From assembly GCF_001273835.1 (NCBI RefSeq), contig NZ_JHEI01000139.1, forward strand, positions 1 through 64,000: a DNA stretch of 64,000 nucleotides, written 5' to 3'. Below the pieces are notes generated by a model. That model was not told the origin of the DNA and did not search any database. It saw only the letters and a list, made by a program, of their open reading frames with translations. The translations under genes and the position numbers were made by a program. Within the stretch, counting starts at the first letter, position 1; every line of letters starts with the position of its first letter. Shown here piece after piece: positions 18,318 through 27,660 of this stretch. The stretch comes from Leucobacter celer subsp. astrifaciens. GTDB lineage: Bacteria > Actinomycetota > Actinomycetes > Actinomycetales > Microbacteriaceae.

Positions 18318-18854
18318 TCAGACCTCCGTCGCGAGCCCCTCGATCAGCTCGACGCCGGGGAGCGCGCACAGCGTCTCGCCGGGCAGCGCGATCTTGGCGG
18401 CCCGGATCCCGGCGCCGATGATCGCCTCGGGCACCTCGCGCACGCGCGAGTCGACGAGGATCCGCCACCCCTCCGGCAGGCCGAGCGGGGTGATGCCGCC
18501 GTACTCCATGCCCGTGAGCGAGACCGCCTCATCCATCGGGGCGAAGCTCGCCTTGCGCGCCTCGAGCAGCTTGCGCACGGTCTTGTTGACGTCGGCTCTT
18601 GTCGTCGCGAGCACGACGCAGGCGGCGTAGGTGACGTCGTCGCCGCGGCGACCCGCCACGACGATGCAGTTGGCCGAGGCGGCGGGTTCCACGCCGTAGG
18701 CCTCGCAGAAGGCGGCGGTGTCGGCCAGCTCGGCGTCGATCCCCGCCACCCGGATGCTCGCCGATACGGTCGGGTCGAGCTGCGCGACCGCGTCGCGCAC
18801 GGGTGCTGCGAGCAACTCGGGGGCGTCGGCGGCGGGAAGCAGGTCCAGGGGCAT
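18318..18854 (-). CDS. YbaK/EbsC-type aminoacyl-tRNA deacylase
   Basis: 178 residues of the YbaK/ProX editing family: a conserved NCIVVAGR strand, Asn-Lys in ADVNKTVRKLL, and the GGITPLGLP motif with a buried Asp in ILVDSRV. Family members hydrolyse mischarged tRNA such as Cys- or Ala-tRNA(Pro). The start is uncertain: GTG-ATG-ATG in a row (18860, 18857, 18854), with GGAG best spaced for the last. It lies 130 bases from the tRNA-Arg gene and is divergent from it. The substrate tRNA is not known. Confidence 0.85.
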   Translation of the reverse strand: MPLDLLPAADAPELLAAPVRDAVAQLDPTVSASIRVAGIDAELADTAAFCEAYGVEPAASANCIVVAGRRGDDVTYAACVVLATTRADVNKTVRKLLEARKASFAPMDEAVSLTGMEYGGITPLGLPEGWRILVDSRVREVPEAIIGAGIRAAKIALPGETLCALPGVELIEGLATEV

Positions 18855-18984
18855 CATCACACTCCGGTGTCAGGGGTTCGGGATCCGGTCCGAGCCTAGC
18901 CGAGCCGAGCGATGGCGAAGCGATGCGGCGATGCGCGGGGCGCCGCAAATGTGCGCTAGGCTTGTCGCTGTTGTCGACTTGCTC

Positions 18985-19060
18985 GCCTCCGTAGCTCAGG
19001 GGATAGAGCGCCGGTTTCCGGTACCGTAGGTCGGGGGTTCGAATCCCTCCGGGGGCACCA
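18985..19060 (+). tRNA. tRNA-Arg (anticodon CCG)
   Basis: 76 bases folding as a cloverleaf. The acceptor GCCTCCG pairs with CGGGGGC; the D stem is GCTC/GAGC; the anticodon loop TTCCGGT gives anticodon CCG; the T arm GGGGG-TTCGAAT-CCCTC contains one G-U pair; an encoded CCA ends the gene. It reads CGG codons, which are common in this GC-rich DNA. It lies just upstream of argS, whose product charges it. Confidence 0.97.
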
Positions 19061-19072
19061 GACAACAGCAGA

Positions 19073-19103
19073 GGCCTCCACCGTTACAGCGGTGGAGGCC
19101 TTT
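19073..19103 (+). terminator. intrinsic terminator of tRNA-Arg
   Basis: The 11-bp perfect stem GGCCTCCACCG with loop TTACAG and CGGTGGAGGCC is followed by TTT, 12 bases downstream of the tRNA CCA. Confidence 0.85.
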
Positions 19104-19274
19104 CGTCTGTCTGTAGCGGATCGGGCGGTGGCCCCCCTTCTACGCGCGTCAGTAGTTGCTGCCTCGCCTCAGGTTTGGTGACATCTACTGGCGCGCGAAT
19201 GCAGGACGGGAGGCCTCGCGCGAACTGAGACGGGAGGCGAAGCGCACAGCCGACCGCGAGTAGACTGGATCCTC

Positions 19275-20948
19275 GTGACGCCACAAGAACTCGCCAGTGC
19301 CCTCGCCCGCATCCTGACCGATCTCGTCGCCGCCCGCGGCGCCGACATCGTGATCACCGATCAGGACACGCAGGTAGAGCGCCCGAAGAATCGGGAGCAC
19401 GGCGACTGGGCCTCGAACGCGGCGATGAAGTTCGCGAAGCGCATCGGCACGAATCCGCGCGAACTGGCGCAGGAGATCGCCGAGCGAGCCATCGCGATCG
19501 AGGGAGTGGCGAAGGCCGAGATCGCGGGTCCCGGCTTCATCAACATCACCCTCGACGCGGCCAGCGCGGGCGAGACCGCGCGCCGTGCGGTGGAGCAGGG
19601 CGAGGCCTACGGGCGGGGCGACGCGCTCGCGGGCCAGAAGATCAATCTCGAGTTCGTGAGCGCCAACCCCACCGGGCCGCTGCACATGGGGCACACCCGC
19701 TGGGCGGCTCTCGGCGACTCGACGGCGCGCGTGCTGCGCGCGGCCGGCGCCGAGGTGACGAGCGAGTACTACATCAACGACGCGGGCGCGCAGATGGACA
19801 AGTTCGGGCGTTCCGTGCTCGCCGCAGCGCTCGGCGAGGAGGCCCCGGAAGACGCCTACCCGGGCGAGTACATCAAGACGCTCGGCGCGCGCATCCGCGA
19901 GCAGCTCCCGGATCTCGCCGCACTCGCCGCGAGCGACCGCGCGGCTGCCCTCGAGCAGGCGCAGGAGCTCGGCTACCAGCTGCAGCTCGCCGAGATCCAG
20001 GACTCGCTCGAGCGCTTCAACGTGCACTTCGACGTCTTCTTCTCGGAGCGCACGCTGCACACGGACGGGGAGAACGGCGAGCCGAGCCCCATCGCCGCCG
20101 CCGTGGACCGCCTGCGCGAGCAGGGGCACGTCTTCGAGGAGGACGGCGCGATCTGGGTGCGCACCACCGACTTCGGGGACGACAAGGATCGCGTCTTCAC
20201 CCGCGGCAACGGCATCTACACCTACTTCGCCGCCGACGCCGCCTACTACCTCTCGAAGAAGGATCGCGGCTTCGGCGAGAAGATCTACCTGCTGGGTGCC
20301 GACCACCACGGCTACATCGGCCGGCTGACCGCCATCGCCGGTGCCGCCGGCGACAACACCGAGACCGACATCACGGTGCTCATCGGCCAGCTCGTCAACC
20401 TCAACGGGGCCCGCCTCTCCAAGCGCGCGGGCAACATCATCGAGCTCGACGACCTGCTCGAGTGGCTCGGCTCCGACGCGCTGCGCTACTGGCTGGCCCG
20501 CTACCCGGCCGATTCGCCGCTGGCGCTCGACGGCGAGAAGGTGCGCAGCCGCTCGAACGACAACCCGGTCTTCTACGTGCAGTACGCCCACGCCCGCACC
20601 TGCGCGGTCGATCGCAACGCGGCCGAGGCCGGCGTGCGGCGAGAAGACGGTTTCGCCCCCGAGCTGCTCACGCATCAGACCGAGGCCGAGCTGCTGGGCA
20701 AGCTGCAGCAGTACCCCGGCATCGTCGCGGGCGCCGCCGAGCTGCGGGAGCCGCATCGCATCGCGCGCTTCCTCGAGGAGCTGGCGGCGGCCTACCACCG
20801 CTGGTACGACAACTGCCGTGTGCTGCCGCTCGCCGGCGAGGAGCTCGGCGACCTGCATCGCACGCGTCTGTGGCTCAACGACGCGGCTGGTCAGGTGCTG
20901 CGCAACGGCCTCGACCTGCTGGGGGTCTCCGCCCCCGAGCGGCTGTAG
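19275..20948 (+). CDS. argS: arginyl-tRNA synthetase
   Basis: 557 residues, class I synthetase. The N-terminal Arg-specific domain occupies the first about 110 residues. The HIGH motif appears as HMGH in NPTGPLHMGHTRWAALGD near residue 137; the KMSKS position reads RLSKRAGN, as often in ArgRS. The C-terminal anticodon-binding domain has the family motif NPVFYVQYAHAR. The start is GTG 19275, placed eight bases after a TAGACT -10 box, so the mRNA is probably leaderless. Confidence 0.97.
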   Translation: MTPQELASALARILTDLVAARGADIVITDQDTQVERPKNREHGDWASNAAMKFAKRIGTNPRELAQEIAERAIAIEGVAKAEIAGPGFINITLDAASAGETARRAVEQGEAYGRGDALAGQKINLEFVSANPTGPLHMGHTRWAALGDSTARVLRAAGAEVTSEYYINDAGAQMDKFGRSVLAAALGEEAPEDAYPGEYIKTLGARIREQLPDLAALAASDRAAALEQAQELGYQLQLAEIQDSLERFNVHFDVFFSERTLHTDGENGEPSPIAAAVDRLREQGHVFEEDGAIWVRTTDFGDDKDRVFTRGNGIYTYFAADAAYYLSKKDRGFGEKIYLLGADHHGYIGRLTAIAGAAGDNTETDITVLIGQLVNLNGARLSKRAGNIIELDDLLEWLGSDALRYWLARYPADSPLALDGEKVRSRSNDNPVFYVQYAHARTCAVDRNAAEAGVRREDGFAPELLTHQTEAELLGKLQQYPGIVAGAAELREPHRIARFLEELAAAYHRWYDNCRVLPLAGEELGDLHRTRLWLNDAAGQVLRNGLDLLGVSAPERL

Positions 20949-20955
20949 GGATCGC

Positions 20956-21717
20956 ATGGCGGTGCGCAAGGGGCGCTGGTGGCTCCGGATCCTCGGGGTG
21001 CTGCTCGGCATCGCGCTGCTCGCGGGGGCGGCGGAGGTCGCGCTGCGGCTCATCATCCCCGGGGTGATCGGCAGCATCGTGCGCGACCAGCTGCAGCTCA
21101 CCGATGATCATCCCGTCGAGGTGTCACTCGGCGGATCGGCGCTGCTGCACGCGGTGCGCGGAGGCATCGGAGACGTGAGCGTCGAGATCCCGGATGCTCC
21201 GCTGGTCGAGGGCATCCCGGTCGACGCCAGGGTGCACGCCGATTTCTCGCCCTTCGATCCCCAGTCGGGCGAGATCAACGGGGGCACGGCCTCGCTGACC
21301 GTGCCCAAGGAACAGCTCGGCTCGGTCATCTCCCTGCTCACGGCCGGTGTCGCGCAGACGGGCGAGGTGCACGGTGGCGAGCTGGCGGTCGGGCGCACGG
21401 TCGAGGCGTTCGGCCAGAAGTTGACGCTCACGGCCCGCATCGGGCTCGCGGTGCACGACGGGGACGTGGAGATCCAGCCGCGCGGGGTCAACGCCGCCGG
21501 CCTCGACCTCAGCGCCGAGCAGATCTCCCAGGCAACCGGATCGCTCCTCGACCCGATCCTGCAGCCCCAGACCGTGTGCGTGCGCGATCGCGTTCCCGCG
21601 GGCGTCACGCTGACCGACATCGTGCTCTCGAGTACGGGATCGGTGAGGATCGAGGCCGACCTCGATCCCGGGATCCTCTCCGACGCCGCTCAGCTCGAGC
21701 CCGGCAGCTGCGGCTGA
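20956..21717 (+). CDS. DUF2993 (LmeA-like) secreted or membrane-anchored protein
   Basis: 253 residues. One N-terminal hydrophobic helix after a basic start (RKGRWWLRILGVLLG) anchors or exports the protein. The rest is a beta-rich DUF2993 domain with repeated DGDVEIQPRGV and SVEIPDAPLVEG strands. In mycobacteria the related LmeA acts in cell-envelope mannan or lipomannan maturation; here the role is unproven. The start ATG 20956 lies seven bases after the argS stop, so the genes are co-transcribed, although functionally unrelated as far as can be seen. Confidence 0.8.
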   Translation: MAVRKGRWWLRILGVLLGIALLAGAAEVALRLIIPGVIGSIVRDQLQLTDDHPVEVSLGGSALLHAVRGGIGDVSVEIPDAPLVEGIPVDARVHADFSPFDPQSGEINGGTASLTVPKEQLGSVISLLTAGVAQTGEVHGGELAVGRTVEAFGQKLTLTARIGLAVHDGDVEIQPRGVNAAGLDLSAEQISQATGSLLDPILQPQTVCVRDRVPAGVTLTDIVLSSTGSVRIEADLDPGILSDAAQLEPGSCG

Positions 21718-21731
21718 TCCGCCCTCCCGGT

Positions 21732-21751
21732 CGCGAACGCCGCCGTTCGCG
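21732..21751. terminator. possible bidirectional terminator hairpin
   Basis: CGCGAACG, loop CCGC, CGTTCGCG lies in the 60-base convergent gap between the DUF2993 and PucR genes. There is no T tract, so termination is only suggested. Confidence 0.35.
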
Positions 21752-21777
21752 GAGCCGGCGCCTCAGCAGCCGGCGTC

Positions 21778-23214
21778 TCAGAAGCCGGAGGCCCGCAGCG
21801 CCAGCCAGGCCGCCGCACGGTCGTCGGCCCGGTCCATCGACAAGCCGGTCAGATCCTCGACGCGACGGATGCGCGATACGAGGGTCTGACGGTGGATGCC
21901 GAGCCGAGCTGCGCTCGCGCGGTGACCGCCGTGGGCGGAGAGGAACACGCGCAGCGTCCTCGTGAGCTCTCCGTGGGCCCCCGCCGGATCCCGCAGCGGA
22001 TCGAGCACCGTCGCGAGCTCCTCGCCCGAGGCGTCGTCGAGCGTCGAGAGCACCAGGTCGACGGTGGGGAGCGCCGCGTACGAGACCACCTGCTGGCCGT
22101 CCTCGAGGGCGGTGTCGAGCGCCTGTCGCGCCTGCACGGCACTGCGCGACAGCGCCTCGGCCGGCGCGGGCGCCCCGAGCCCGAGGTGCACGCGGCGCCC
22201 CGCGACCGGGCTGAACGACTCGACCCGCTGCGCGAGTTCGGCCGCCAGGTCGTCGCGCACGAATCCGCGCATGCGGTCGTGGTCCGCTGCGAAGACGTGC
22301 TCGGCACCGAGCTCGTCGAACCATCGGCGGAGCAGGCGCTCCAGATCGATCGTGCGGGTCTTCGCCCCGAGCGCGAAGGCGGTCAGGCTCGACTCATGGA
22401 CGCCCCAGCGGCGCAGCAGCTCGCGGGCGCTCTCGCCGCCCGCGAGCAGTGTTTCGAGCAGCGCCTCCCGCCCGAGATGCTCGGTGAGCGAGGGATCGTG
22501 CGTGCGCAGCAGCAGGTCGAACAGGGCGGCCGCGAGAGAGGCGAGGTCGCGGGAGTGGCTCGTGCGGCTCGACCGCGTGGCGATGACGAGGTAGCCGGCC
22601 AGATCCCGGTCGGACCCGACCTGGTGCAGTTGGAGCCCGTCGTGGCGCACGCGCACCGGGCGGCCGAGCGCGAGGGCCGCGGCGTCGGAGATGTGCAGAC
22701 GCCCGGCGCCCGCGCTCGCGACGAGCTGCCCCTGCGCGTCGAGCAGCACGGCCCAGCCGTCGATGCGGCGGGCGAGCTCGGCGATGACCGCGGTGACGCC
22801 CCCGCGTCTGGCCACCTGGGTCAGCACGTTCATGCCGGCCGTGACCAGCCGGTCCGCTGCTGCCCGATCGTCCGCGATCAGGGCGGTGAGGGTGGTGTGC
22901 AGCGCGATCCCCTCGAGTCTGGTTCCCAGGATCGCGGTCATCCCGTGGCGCGCGAGCTCCTCGCGCACCTCCGGCCCGTCGGTCGAGTCGACGTAGACAG
23001 CTCCTGTCAGGTCGCCCCGTCCGGCTCCCTCGGCCCGCAGCTCTCGGAGCAGACTCCCGGGCGATCCGGTGATCAGCGTGGCGTACTCGGGGTTGCCGAC
23101 GACGACGAAGGTTTCGAGTTCTGCGACGCCGTCGACGGGCGTGCGCTCGGGGAGCCGGCCCACGAGGCAGACGCCGCCGACCGCACGAACGATCGCCGAG
23201 AGATCCAGAGCCAC
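21778..23214 (-). CDS. PucR-family transcriptional regulator
   Basis: 478 residues. A central GGDEF-like region (CdaR-type, about residues 280-400) is followed by a C-terminal HTH_30 helix-turn-helix, AHGGHRASAARLGIHRQTLVSRI, which is the PucR hallmark. PucR proteins activate purine, GABA or similar catabolic genes. The start is GTG 23214, with TACACT six bases upstream on this strand, so leaderless. It is divergent from the alcohol dehydrogenase and permease genes and is the natural candidate to control them. Confidence 0.88.
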   Translation of the reverse strand: MALDLSAIVRAVGGVCLVGRLPERTPVDGVAELETFVVVGNPEYATLITGSPGSLLRELRAEGAGRGDLTGAVYVDSTDGPEVREELARHGMTAILGTRLEGIALHTTLTALIADDRAAADRLVTAGMNVLTQVARRGGVTAVIAELARRIDGWAVLLDAQGQLVASAGAGRLHISDAAALALGRPVRVRHDGLQLHQVGSDRDLAGYLVIATRSSRTSHSRDLASLAAALFDLLLRTHDPSLTEHLGREALLETLLAGGESARELLRRWGVHESSLTAFALGAKTRTIDLERLLRRWFDELGAEHVFAADHDRMRGFVRDDLAAELAQRVESFSPVAGRRVHLGLGAPAPAEALSRSAVQARQALDTALEDGQQVVSYAALPTVDLVLSTLDDASGEELATVLDPLRDPAGAHGELTRTLRVFLSAHGGHRASAARLGIHRQTLVSRIRRVEDLTGLSMDRADDRAAAWLALRASGF

Positions 23215-23373
23215 GACGCGAGTGTACCAAGTGTCGATCAAAGACCGAAGGTATCGCTCTCTGGTGCAGTGACAAGCGGCCCGCGCGGTCCGTAGCATCT
23301 CCTCAGTCGCCACTGCCCGGGAACTCCCGGGGGTCGGCGCGATGAATGTGAATCGAGCGACGAAGGAGTGCAC

Positions 23374-24471
23374 ATGAAAGCGGTGGTCTTCCGCAACCCG
23401 GAGACTCGCGTGGAGATCGCGGACGTCGATCTCGCGGCCCCGAAGGCCGGCGAGGTGCGCGTGCGAATCGCCGCCGCGGGCGTCTGCCACTCGGACCTGC
23501 ACGTCAAGCGAGGGGAGTGGGACGCTCCCGCCCCGATGATCATGGGGCACGAGGGATCCGGCGTGGTCGTCGAACTCGGCGAGGGCGTCACCTCGCTCGC
23601 CGTCGGCGATCACGTCGTGCTGAGCTGGGTGCCGCCCTGCGGCGAGTGCCGGTACTGCCTGCAGGGGCACGAGGCGCGCTGCCAGAAAGTGGCCACGGTC
23701 GTCGCCCCGCAGGGTGTGCTCTTCGACGGCACCTCGCGCCTCAGCCGAGACGGAGAGCAGCTGCACCACTACCTCGGGGTCTCATCGTTCGCCGAGGAGG
23801 CCGTCGTGCCGGCCTCGGGTGCGATCAAGGTGCGCGACGATGCTCCGCTCGACGTGATCGCCGTGGTCGGCTGCGCGGTCGCGACCGGCGTCGGGGCCGT
23901 GCTCAACACGGCCGCCGTCGAGCCGGGGGCCACCGTCGCCGTGATCGGCTGCGGCGGCGTCGGCCTGAACGTGGTGCAGGGCGCCAAGCTCGCAGGGGCA
24001 GAGCGCATCGTCGCGATCGACGTGGTTCCCGAGAAGACGCGCATGGCGCTCCAGTTCGGGGCGACGGATCGCATCGACGCTTCCGAGAAGGACGCCGTCG
24101 AGCAGCTGTTCGAGCTCATCCCCGACGGGGTCGACTACGCGTTCGACGCCATCGGCCGCACCTCCACGACCGAGCAGGCGATCCGCATGCTCGGTCTCGG
24201 CGGAGCGGCGGTGGTCGTCGGCCTGCCGCCCACCGGTGCCAAGGCATCGTTCGAGCCGCTCGTGCTCGCCGAGGCGGATCAGCGCATCCTCGGTTCCAAC
24301 TACGGCTCCGTGCGCCCCTCGATCGACATCCCGGCACTCGTCGACCGCTACATGGACGGCCAGCTGAAGCTGGATCCGCTGATCTCCGGCCGTCGCCCGC
24401 TCGACGAGGCCGCGGAAGCGTTCGACGACCTCGAGGCCGGCGGCGTGCTGCGCACCCTCCTGATCCCGTAA
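23374..24471 (+). CDS. zinc-dependent alcohol dehydrogenase (MDR, class III-like)
   Basis: 365 residues. Catalytic zinc ligands are in GVCHSDLHV and MGHEGSGVV; the structural zinc loop is CGECRYCLQGHEARC; the Rossmann motif GCGGVGLN follows near residue 190. An Asp after beta-2 (VAIDVV) indicates NAD preference. It resembles the NDMA-dependent or aryl/glutathione-linked alcohol dehydrogenases of actinobacteria. GGAG precedes ATG 23374; the GTG six bases earlier is less well placed. It sits with an APC permease 37 bases downstream and a divergent PucR regulator, suggesting uptake and oxidation of an amino alcohol or amine-derived alcohol. Confidence 0.88.
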   Translation: MKAVVFRNPETRVEIADVDLAAPKAGEVRVRIAAAGVCHSDLHVKRGEWDAPAPMIMGHEGSGVVVELGEGVTSLAVGDHVVLSWVPPCGECRYCLQGHEARCQKVATVVAPQGVLFDGTSRLSRDGEQLHHYLGVSSFAEEAVVPASGAIKVRDDAPLDVIAVVGCAVATGVGAVLNTAAVEPGATVAVIGCGGVGLNVVQGAKLAGAERIVAIDVVPEKTRMALQFGATDRIDASEKDAVEQLFELIPDGVDYAFDAIGRTSTTEQAIRMLGLGGAAVVVGLPPTGAKASFEPLVLAEADQRILGSNYGSVRPSIDIPALVDRYMDGQLKLDPLISGRRPLDEAAEAFDDLEAGGVLRTLLIP

Positions 24472-24508
24472 CCGCATCACCCCTCCCACCTCACTCAAAG
24501 GAGAGAAC

Positions 24509-25933
24509 ATGACTCAGACCACGGAACGGAAGGTCGACGCCGGCCTGCGCGAGGGGGTGATGTCAGGCCCCGAACTCGCGGCCCAGGCCATCGCCAGCAT
24601 CGCGCCGAGCGCGGTCATCGCCTTCACCGCCGCGGCGATCTTCCTCGGCGCGGGCAACAGCACGATGATGGCCTTCGCGCTCGCGACGGTCGTGATCCTC
24701 TGCGTCGGCTACATCGTCTCGGTGTTCGCGCGCAGGCATGCCTCGGCGGGATCCCTCTACACCTACGTCTCGAAGGGGCTCGGCCCCACCGGCGCCTTCG
24801 CCGCGGGCGTCGCCCTGCTGATCGGCTCCTGGGGCATCGCCGCGGGCTCCCTCGGGGGTGCGGTCTCCTACGCCTCCGACCTGCTGCAGCTGTTCGGCGT
24901 CCCCGCCACGAGCACCGCGTGGCTGGTCGCGCTCACGATCGTCATCGGCGGCCTCGCCACCTTCTTCACGATCCGCGGCATCCGCATCTCGGCCCGGATC
25001 TCTCTGGTGCTCGAGCTCGTGTCGGTCTTCATCATCGTCGTGCTGCTGGTGGCGGCGCTCGCCTGGCTCGGACCCGACGCCTGGGATCCCGCCCAGTTCT
25101 CGTTCGAGGGCGTGCCGTTCCAGGGGGTCGCCGCGGGCATGGTGCTCGGCATCCTCGGTTTCGTCGGGTTCTCCTCGGCCGACGCGCTCGGACGTGAGGC
25201 GCGCAACCCGCACACCGCGATCCCGCGGGCCATCATGTGGAGCGCGGTGGTCGTCGGTGTGCTGTACGTCTTCGCCGCCTACACGCAGATCGCGGTGCTC
25301 GGCGATGAGCTCGGCGAGGTCGCGAGCCCGCTGCAGGAGATCAACGACCGGATCGGCATGCCCGCCTGGTTCGCACCGGTGCTCGTGTTCGGCGTGGCGG
25401 CGTCGTTCTTCGCGGTGGTCGTCGCGCCGCTCAACGTCGTGGGCCGCATCATCTACGTGATGGGCAAGGAGGGTATCGCCCCGGAGCGCTTCGGACGCAC
25501 GCACGAGACCCACCTCACCCCGCACCGCGTGCTGCTCATCGCCGGTCCCGCGGCGATCGTGCTCGACATCATCCTGCTCCTCATCGGCACCCACCCGATG
25601 GACATCGTGGTCTGGGTCGACACCTACGGAACCTACGGCTACATGGTGGCCTACGCGCTCGTCGCGATCGCCGGGGTCATCTACACGCGGCGGGCAGGAA
25701 TACCGAACCGGTTGGTGTGGCTCTGCGCCGTGGTGGCGGTCGTGGCGATGACGTACGTGTTCTTCGCCAACGTCTGGCCGATTCCCGCGTTCCCGCTCAA
25801 CGTGATCCCGTACCTCTTCGTCGGCACCATGCTGCTCGCCTTCGTGCGGTTCTGGTGGATCAAGGCCAATCGGCCGGAGGTGCTGAAGAACGTGGGCAAC
25901 ACCCACACGGAGATGCTCGAGGGCGTCGGCTAG
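24509..25933 (+). CDS. APC-family amino acid/amine permease
   Basis: 474 residues, about twelve membrane helices. The first helix carries the APC motif SIAPSAVIAFTAAAIFLGAG, then ARRHASAGSLYTYVSKGLG and the conserved GFVGFSSADALGREARNP segment in the middle. AAGGAGAG precedes ATG 24509. It follows the alcohol dehydrogenase in the same transcription unit, so both probably serve one substrate. It is distinct from the ethanolamine-type permease at 7772. Confidence 0.87.
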   Translation: MTQTTERKVDAGLREGVMSGPELAAQAIASIAPSAVIAFTAAAIFLGAGNSTMMAFALATVVILCVGYIVSVFARRHASAGSLYTYVSKGLGPTGAFAAGVALLIGSWGIAAGSLGGAVSYASDLLQLFGVPATSTAWLVALTIVIGGLATFFTIRGIRISARISLVLELVSVFIIVVLLVAALAWLGPDAWDPAQFSFEGVPFQGVAAGMVLGILGFVGFSSADALGREARNPHTAIPRAIMWSAVVVGVLYVFAAYTQIAVLGDELGEVASPLQEINDRIGMPAWFAPVLVFGVAASFFAVVVAPLNVVGRIIYVMGKEGIAPERFGRTHETHLTPHRVLLIAGPAAIVLDIILLLIGTHPMDIVVWVDTYGTYGYMVAYALVAIAGVIYTRRAGIPNRLVWLCAVVAVVAMTYVFFANVWPIPAFPLNVIPYLFVGTMLLAFVRFWWIKANRPEVLKNVGNTHTEMLEGVG

Positions 25934-25949
25934 GAGACCGACGGGGGAG

Positions 25950-25993
25950 CGCAGGCGGGCCGGTCGCGGAATCGCGATCGGCCCGCTCCTGCG
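25950..25993 (+). terminator. hairpin after the permease gene
   Basis: The arm CGCAGGCGGGCCGGTCGC and its partner GCGATCGGCCCGCTCCTGCG form a stem of about 18 bp with two mismatches. It lies 16 bases past the permease stop and has no T tract. Likely transcript end. Confidence 0.55.
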
Positions 25994-26042
25994 TTCCCGC
26001 GGACCCGCTGCAACACGGGCGTCACGGGAATACGCGGCACGC

Positions 26043-26048
26043 TACACT
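26043..26048 (+). promoter_or_regulatory. possible -10 box for lysA-hom-thrB
   Basis: TACACT lies 172 bases before the lysA start, in the 287-base gap after the permease gene; the -35 side is weak. The leader contains a small hairpin GCCGTGC/GCACGGC at 26069-26092, of unknown use. Confidence 0.35.
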
Positions 26049-26220
26049 GATCTGGTTCGTTCTGAGAGGCCGTGCCTCTGCGTTCGCACGGCTTCAGGGG
26101 CCAAACCGGGTCCGCTCGCCATCGGCTGCTCGACGGCCCGCGAGCGCGCACGAACGCCACTCAGACCGCCGGTCGGCGCAGTCCGGCCGTTCCGCAGAAC
26201 GCAGACCCCAGGAGCGAACG

Positions 26221-27660
26221 ATGACGCAGACGCAGCTCGCTGCAGATCCCAACGCCATCGACCCGCGCGTGTTCCCGCCGACCGCGCGCCGCGGCCGCGA
26301 GTGCGGTCAGCTCAAGCTCGGCGGGATTCGCGCGACCGAGCTCATCGAGCGGTACGGATCGCCGCTGTACGTGGTCGACGAGCAGGCGGCGCGGGATCGC
26401 GCGCGCGAGGTGCGCGAGGCCCTGCAGCGGGAGGCGGAGCGGATCGGCACGACCGCCACGGTGTACTACGCGGGCAAGGCCTTCCTGTGTGTGGAGGTGG
26501 CCCGCTGGATGGCGGAGGAGGGGCTGGCCGTCGACGTGGCGAGCGGCGGTGAGCTCGCCGTGGCTCTCGCGGCCGGCGTCGATCCCGCGCGCATCGGATT
26601 CCACGGCAACAACAAGTCGGAGCGCGAGATCGCCCGCGCCGTCGACGCCGGCGTCGGCACGATCATCATCGACAGCGAGATCGAGACGGAGCGGGTCGCC
26701 GCCGCAGCCGAGGCCGCCGGTGTGCGCCAGCGCGTGCGACTGCGCGTCAACAGCGGCGTGCACGCGTCGACCCACGATTTCCTCGCGACCTCGCACGAGG
26801 ATCAGAAGTTCGGGCAGCCCCTCGCGGAGGCGCCGCGGCTCGTCGCCGCGATCCTCTCCCACGACAGCCTCGACTTCGTCGGACTGCACTGCCATATCGG
26901 CTCCCAGATCTTCGCCGCCGACGGCTTCCGCGAGTCGGCGAGACGTCTGCTGAGCGCCTACCCCGAGCTCGAGCGCCTGGCCGGTCGATCGATCCCCGAG
27001 CTCAACCTCGGCGGCGGCTTCGGCATCGCCTACACGAGCGCGCAGGCGGACGAGGCCCCGGCGATCGCCGAGATCGCGCGCGAGCTGGCCGACATCGTCG
27101 TCGAGAGCGCCGAAGAGTTCGGGATCGCGGTGCCGCGGCTCGCCTTCGAGCCCGGGCGCGCGGTGATCGGCCAGGCCGGGGTGACGCTGTACACCGTCGG
27201 CACGACGAAGGCGGTGCAGCTGGCCGGCTCGGACGCCGATGCCGATCCCGCCGACCTGGGATACGCGGAACGCCTCTACGTGAGCGTCGACGGCGGCATG
27301 AGCGACAACGCCAGGCCGGCCCTCTACGGAGCCGACTACCAGGTGCGCATCGCCAATCGCCCGAGCGAGGCCGACCCTGCGCTCGTGCGCGTGGTGGGCA
27401 AGCACTGCGAGGCCGGCGACATCGTGGTGCAGCGGGACCTGCTGCCCGGCGACGTGCGCCCGGGCGACACGCTGGCCGTCGCGGCGACCGGAGCCTACTG
27501 CTGGTCGCTCTCCAGCAATTACAACTATGTGCCGCGGCCACCGGTCGTGGCGGTGCGCGACGGCGGCTCGCGGCTCATCGTGCGCGGTGAGACCGAGGAC
27601 GAGCTGCTGGCGAAGAGCATCTTCGGACAGGAAGAACACACGAACGGAGAAACCAAGTGA
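26221..27660 (+). CDS. lysA: diaminopimelate decarboxylase
   Basis: 479 residues, fold-type III PLP enzyme making L-lysine from meso-diaminopimelate. The PLP Lys is in VYYAGKAFLC, with HGNNKS, the substrate/PLP loop GLHCHIGSQI, LNLGGGFGI, EPGRAV and the active-site CEAGDIV near residue 390. The start ATG 26221 has AGGAG upstream. First gene of the lysA-hom-thrB operon. lysA and hom overlap in a GTGA arrangement. Confidence 0.96.
   Translation: MTQTQLAADPNAIDPRVFPPTARRGRECGQLKLGGIRATELIERYGSPLYVVDEQAARDRAREVREALQREAERIGTTATVYYAGKAFLCVEVARWMAEEGLAVDVASGGELAVALAAGVDPARIGFHGNNKSEREIARAVDAGVGTIIIDSEIETERVAAAAEAAGVRQRVRLRVNSGVHASTHDFLATSHEDQKFGQPLAEAPRLVAAILSHDSLDFVGLHCHIGSQIFAADGFRESARRLLSAYPELERLAGRSIPELNLGGGFGIAYTSAQADEAPAIAEIARELADIVVESAEEFGIAVPRLAFEPGRAVIGQAGVTLYTVGTTKAVQLAGSDADADPADLGYAERLYVSVDGGMSDNARPALYGADYQVRIANRPSEADPALVRVVGKHCEAGDIVVQRDLLPGDVRPGDTLAVAATGAYCWSLSSNYNYVPRPPVVAVRDGGSRLIVRGETEDELLAKSIFGQEEHTNGETK

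Noticed and set aside
18529..19065. Reverse-strand open frame starting MSGAPGGIRTPDLRYRKPAL
   Set aside because: This peptide arises from the antisense of the tRNA-Arg gene, a well-known spurious annotation; the rest is antisense to the YbaK-type gene region.
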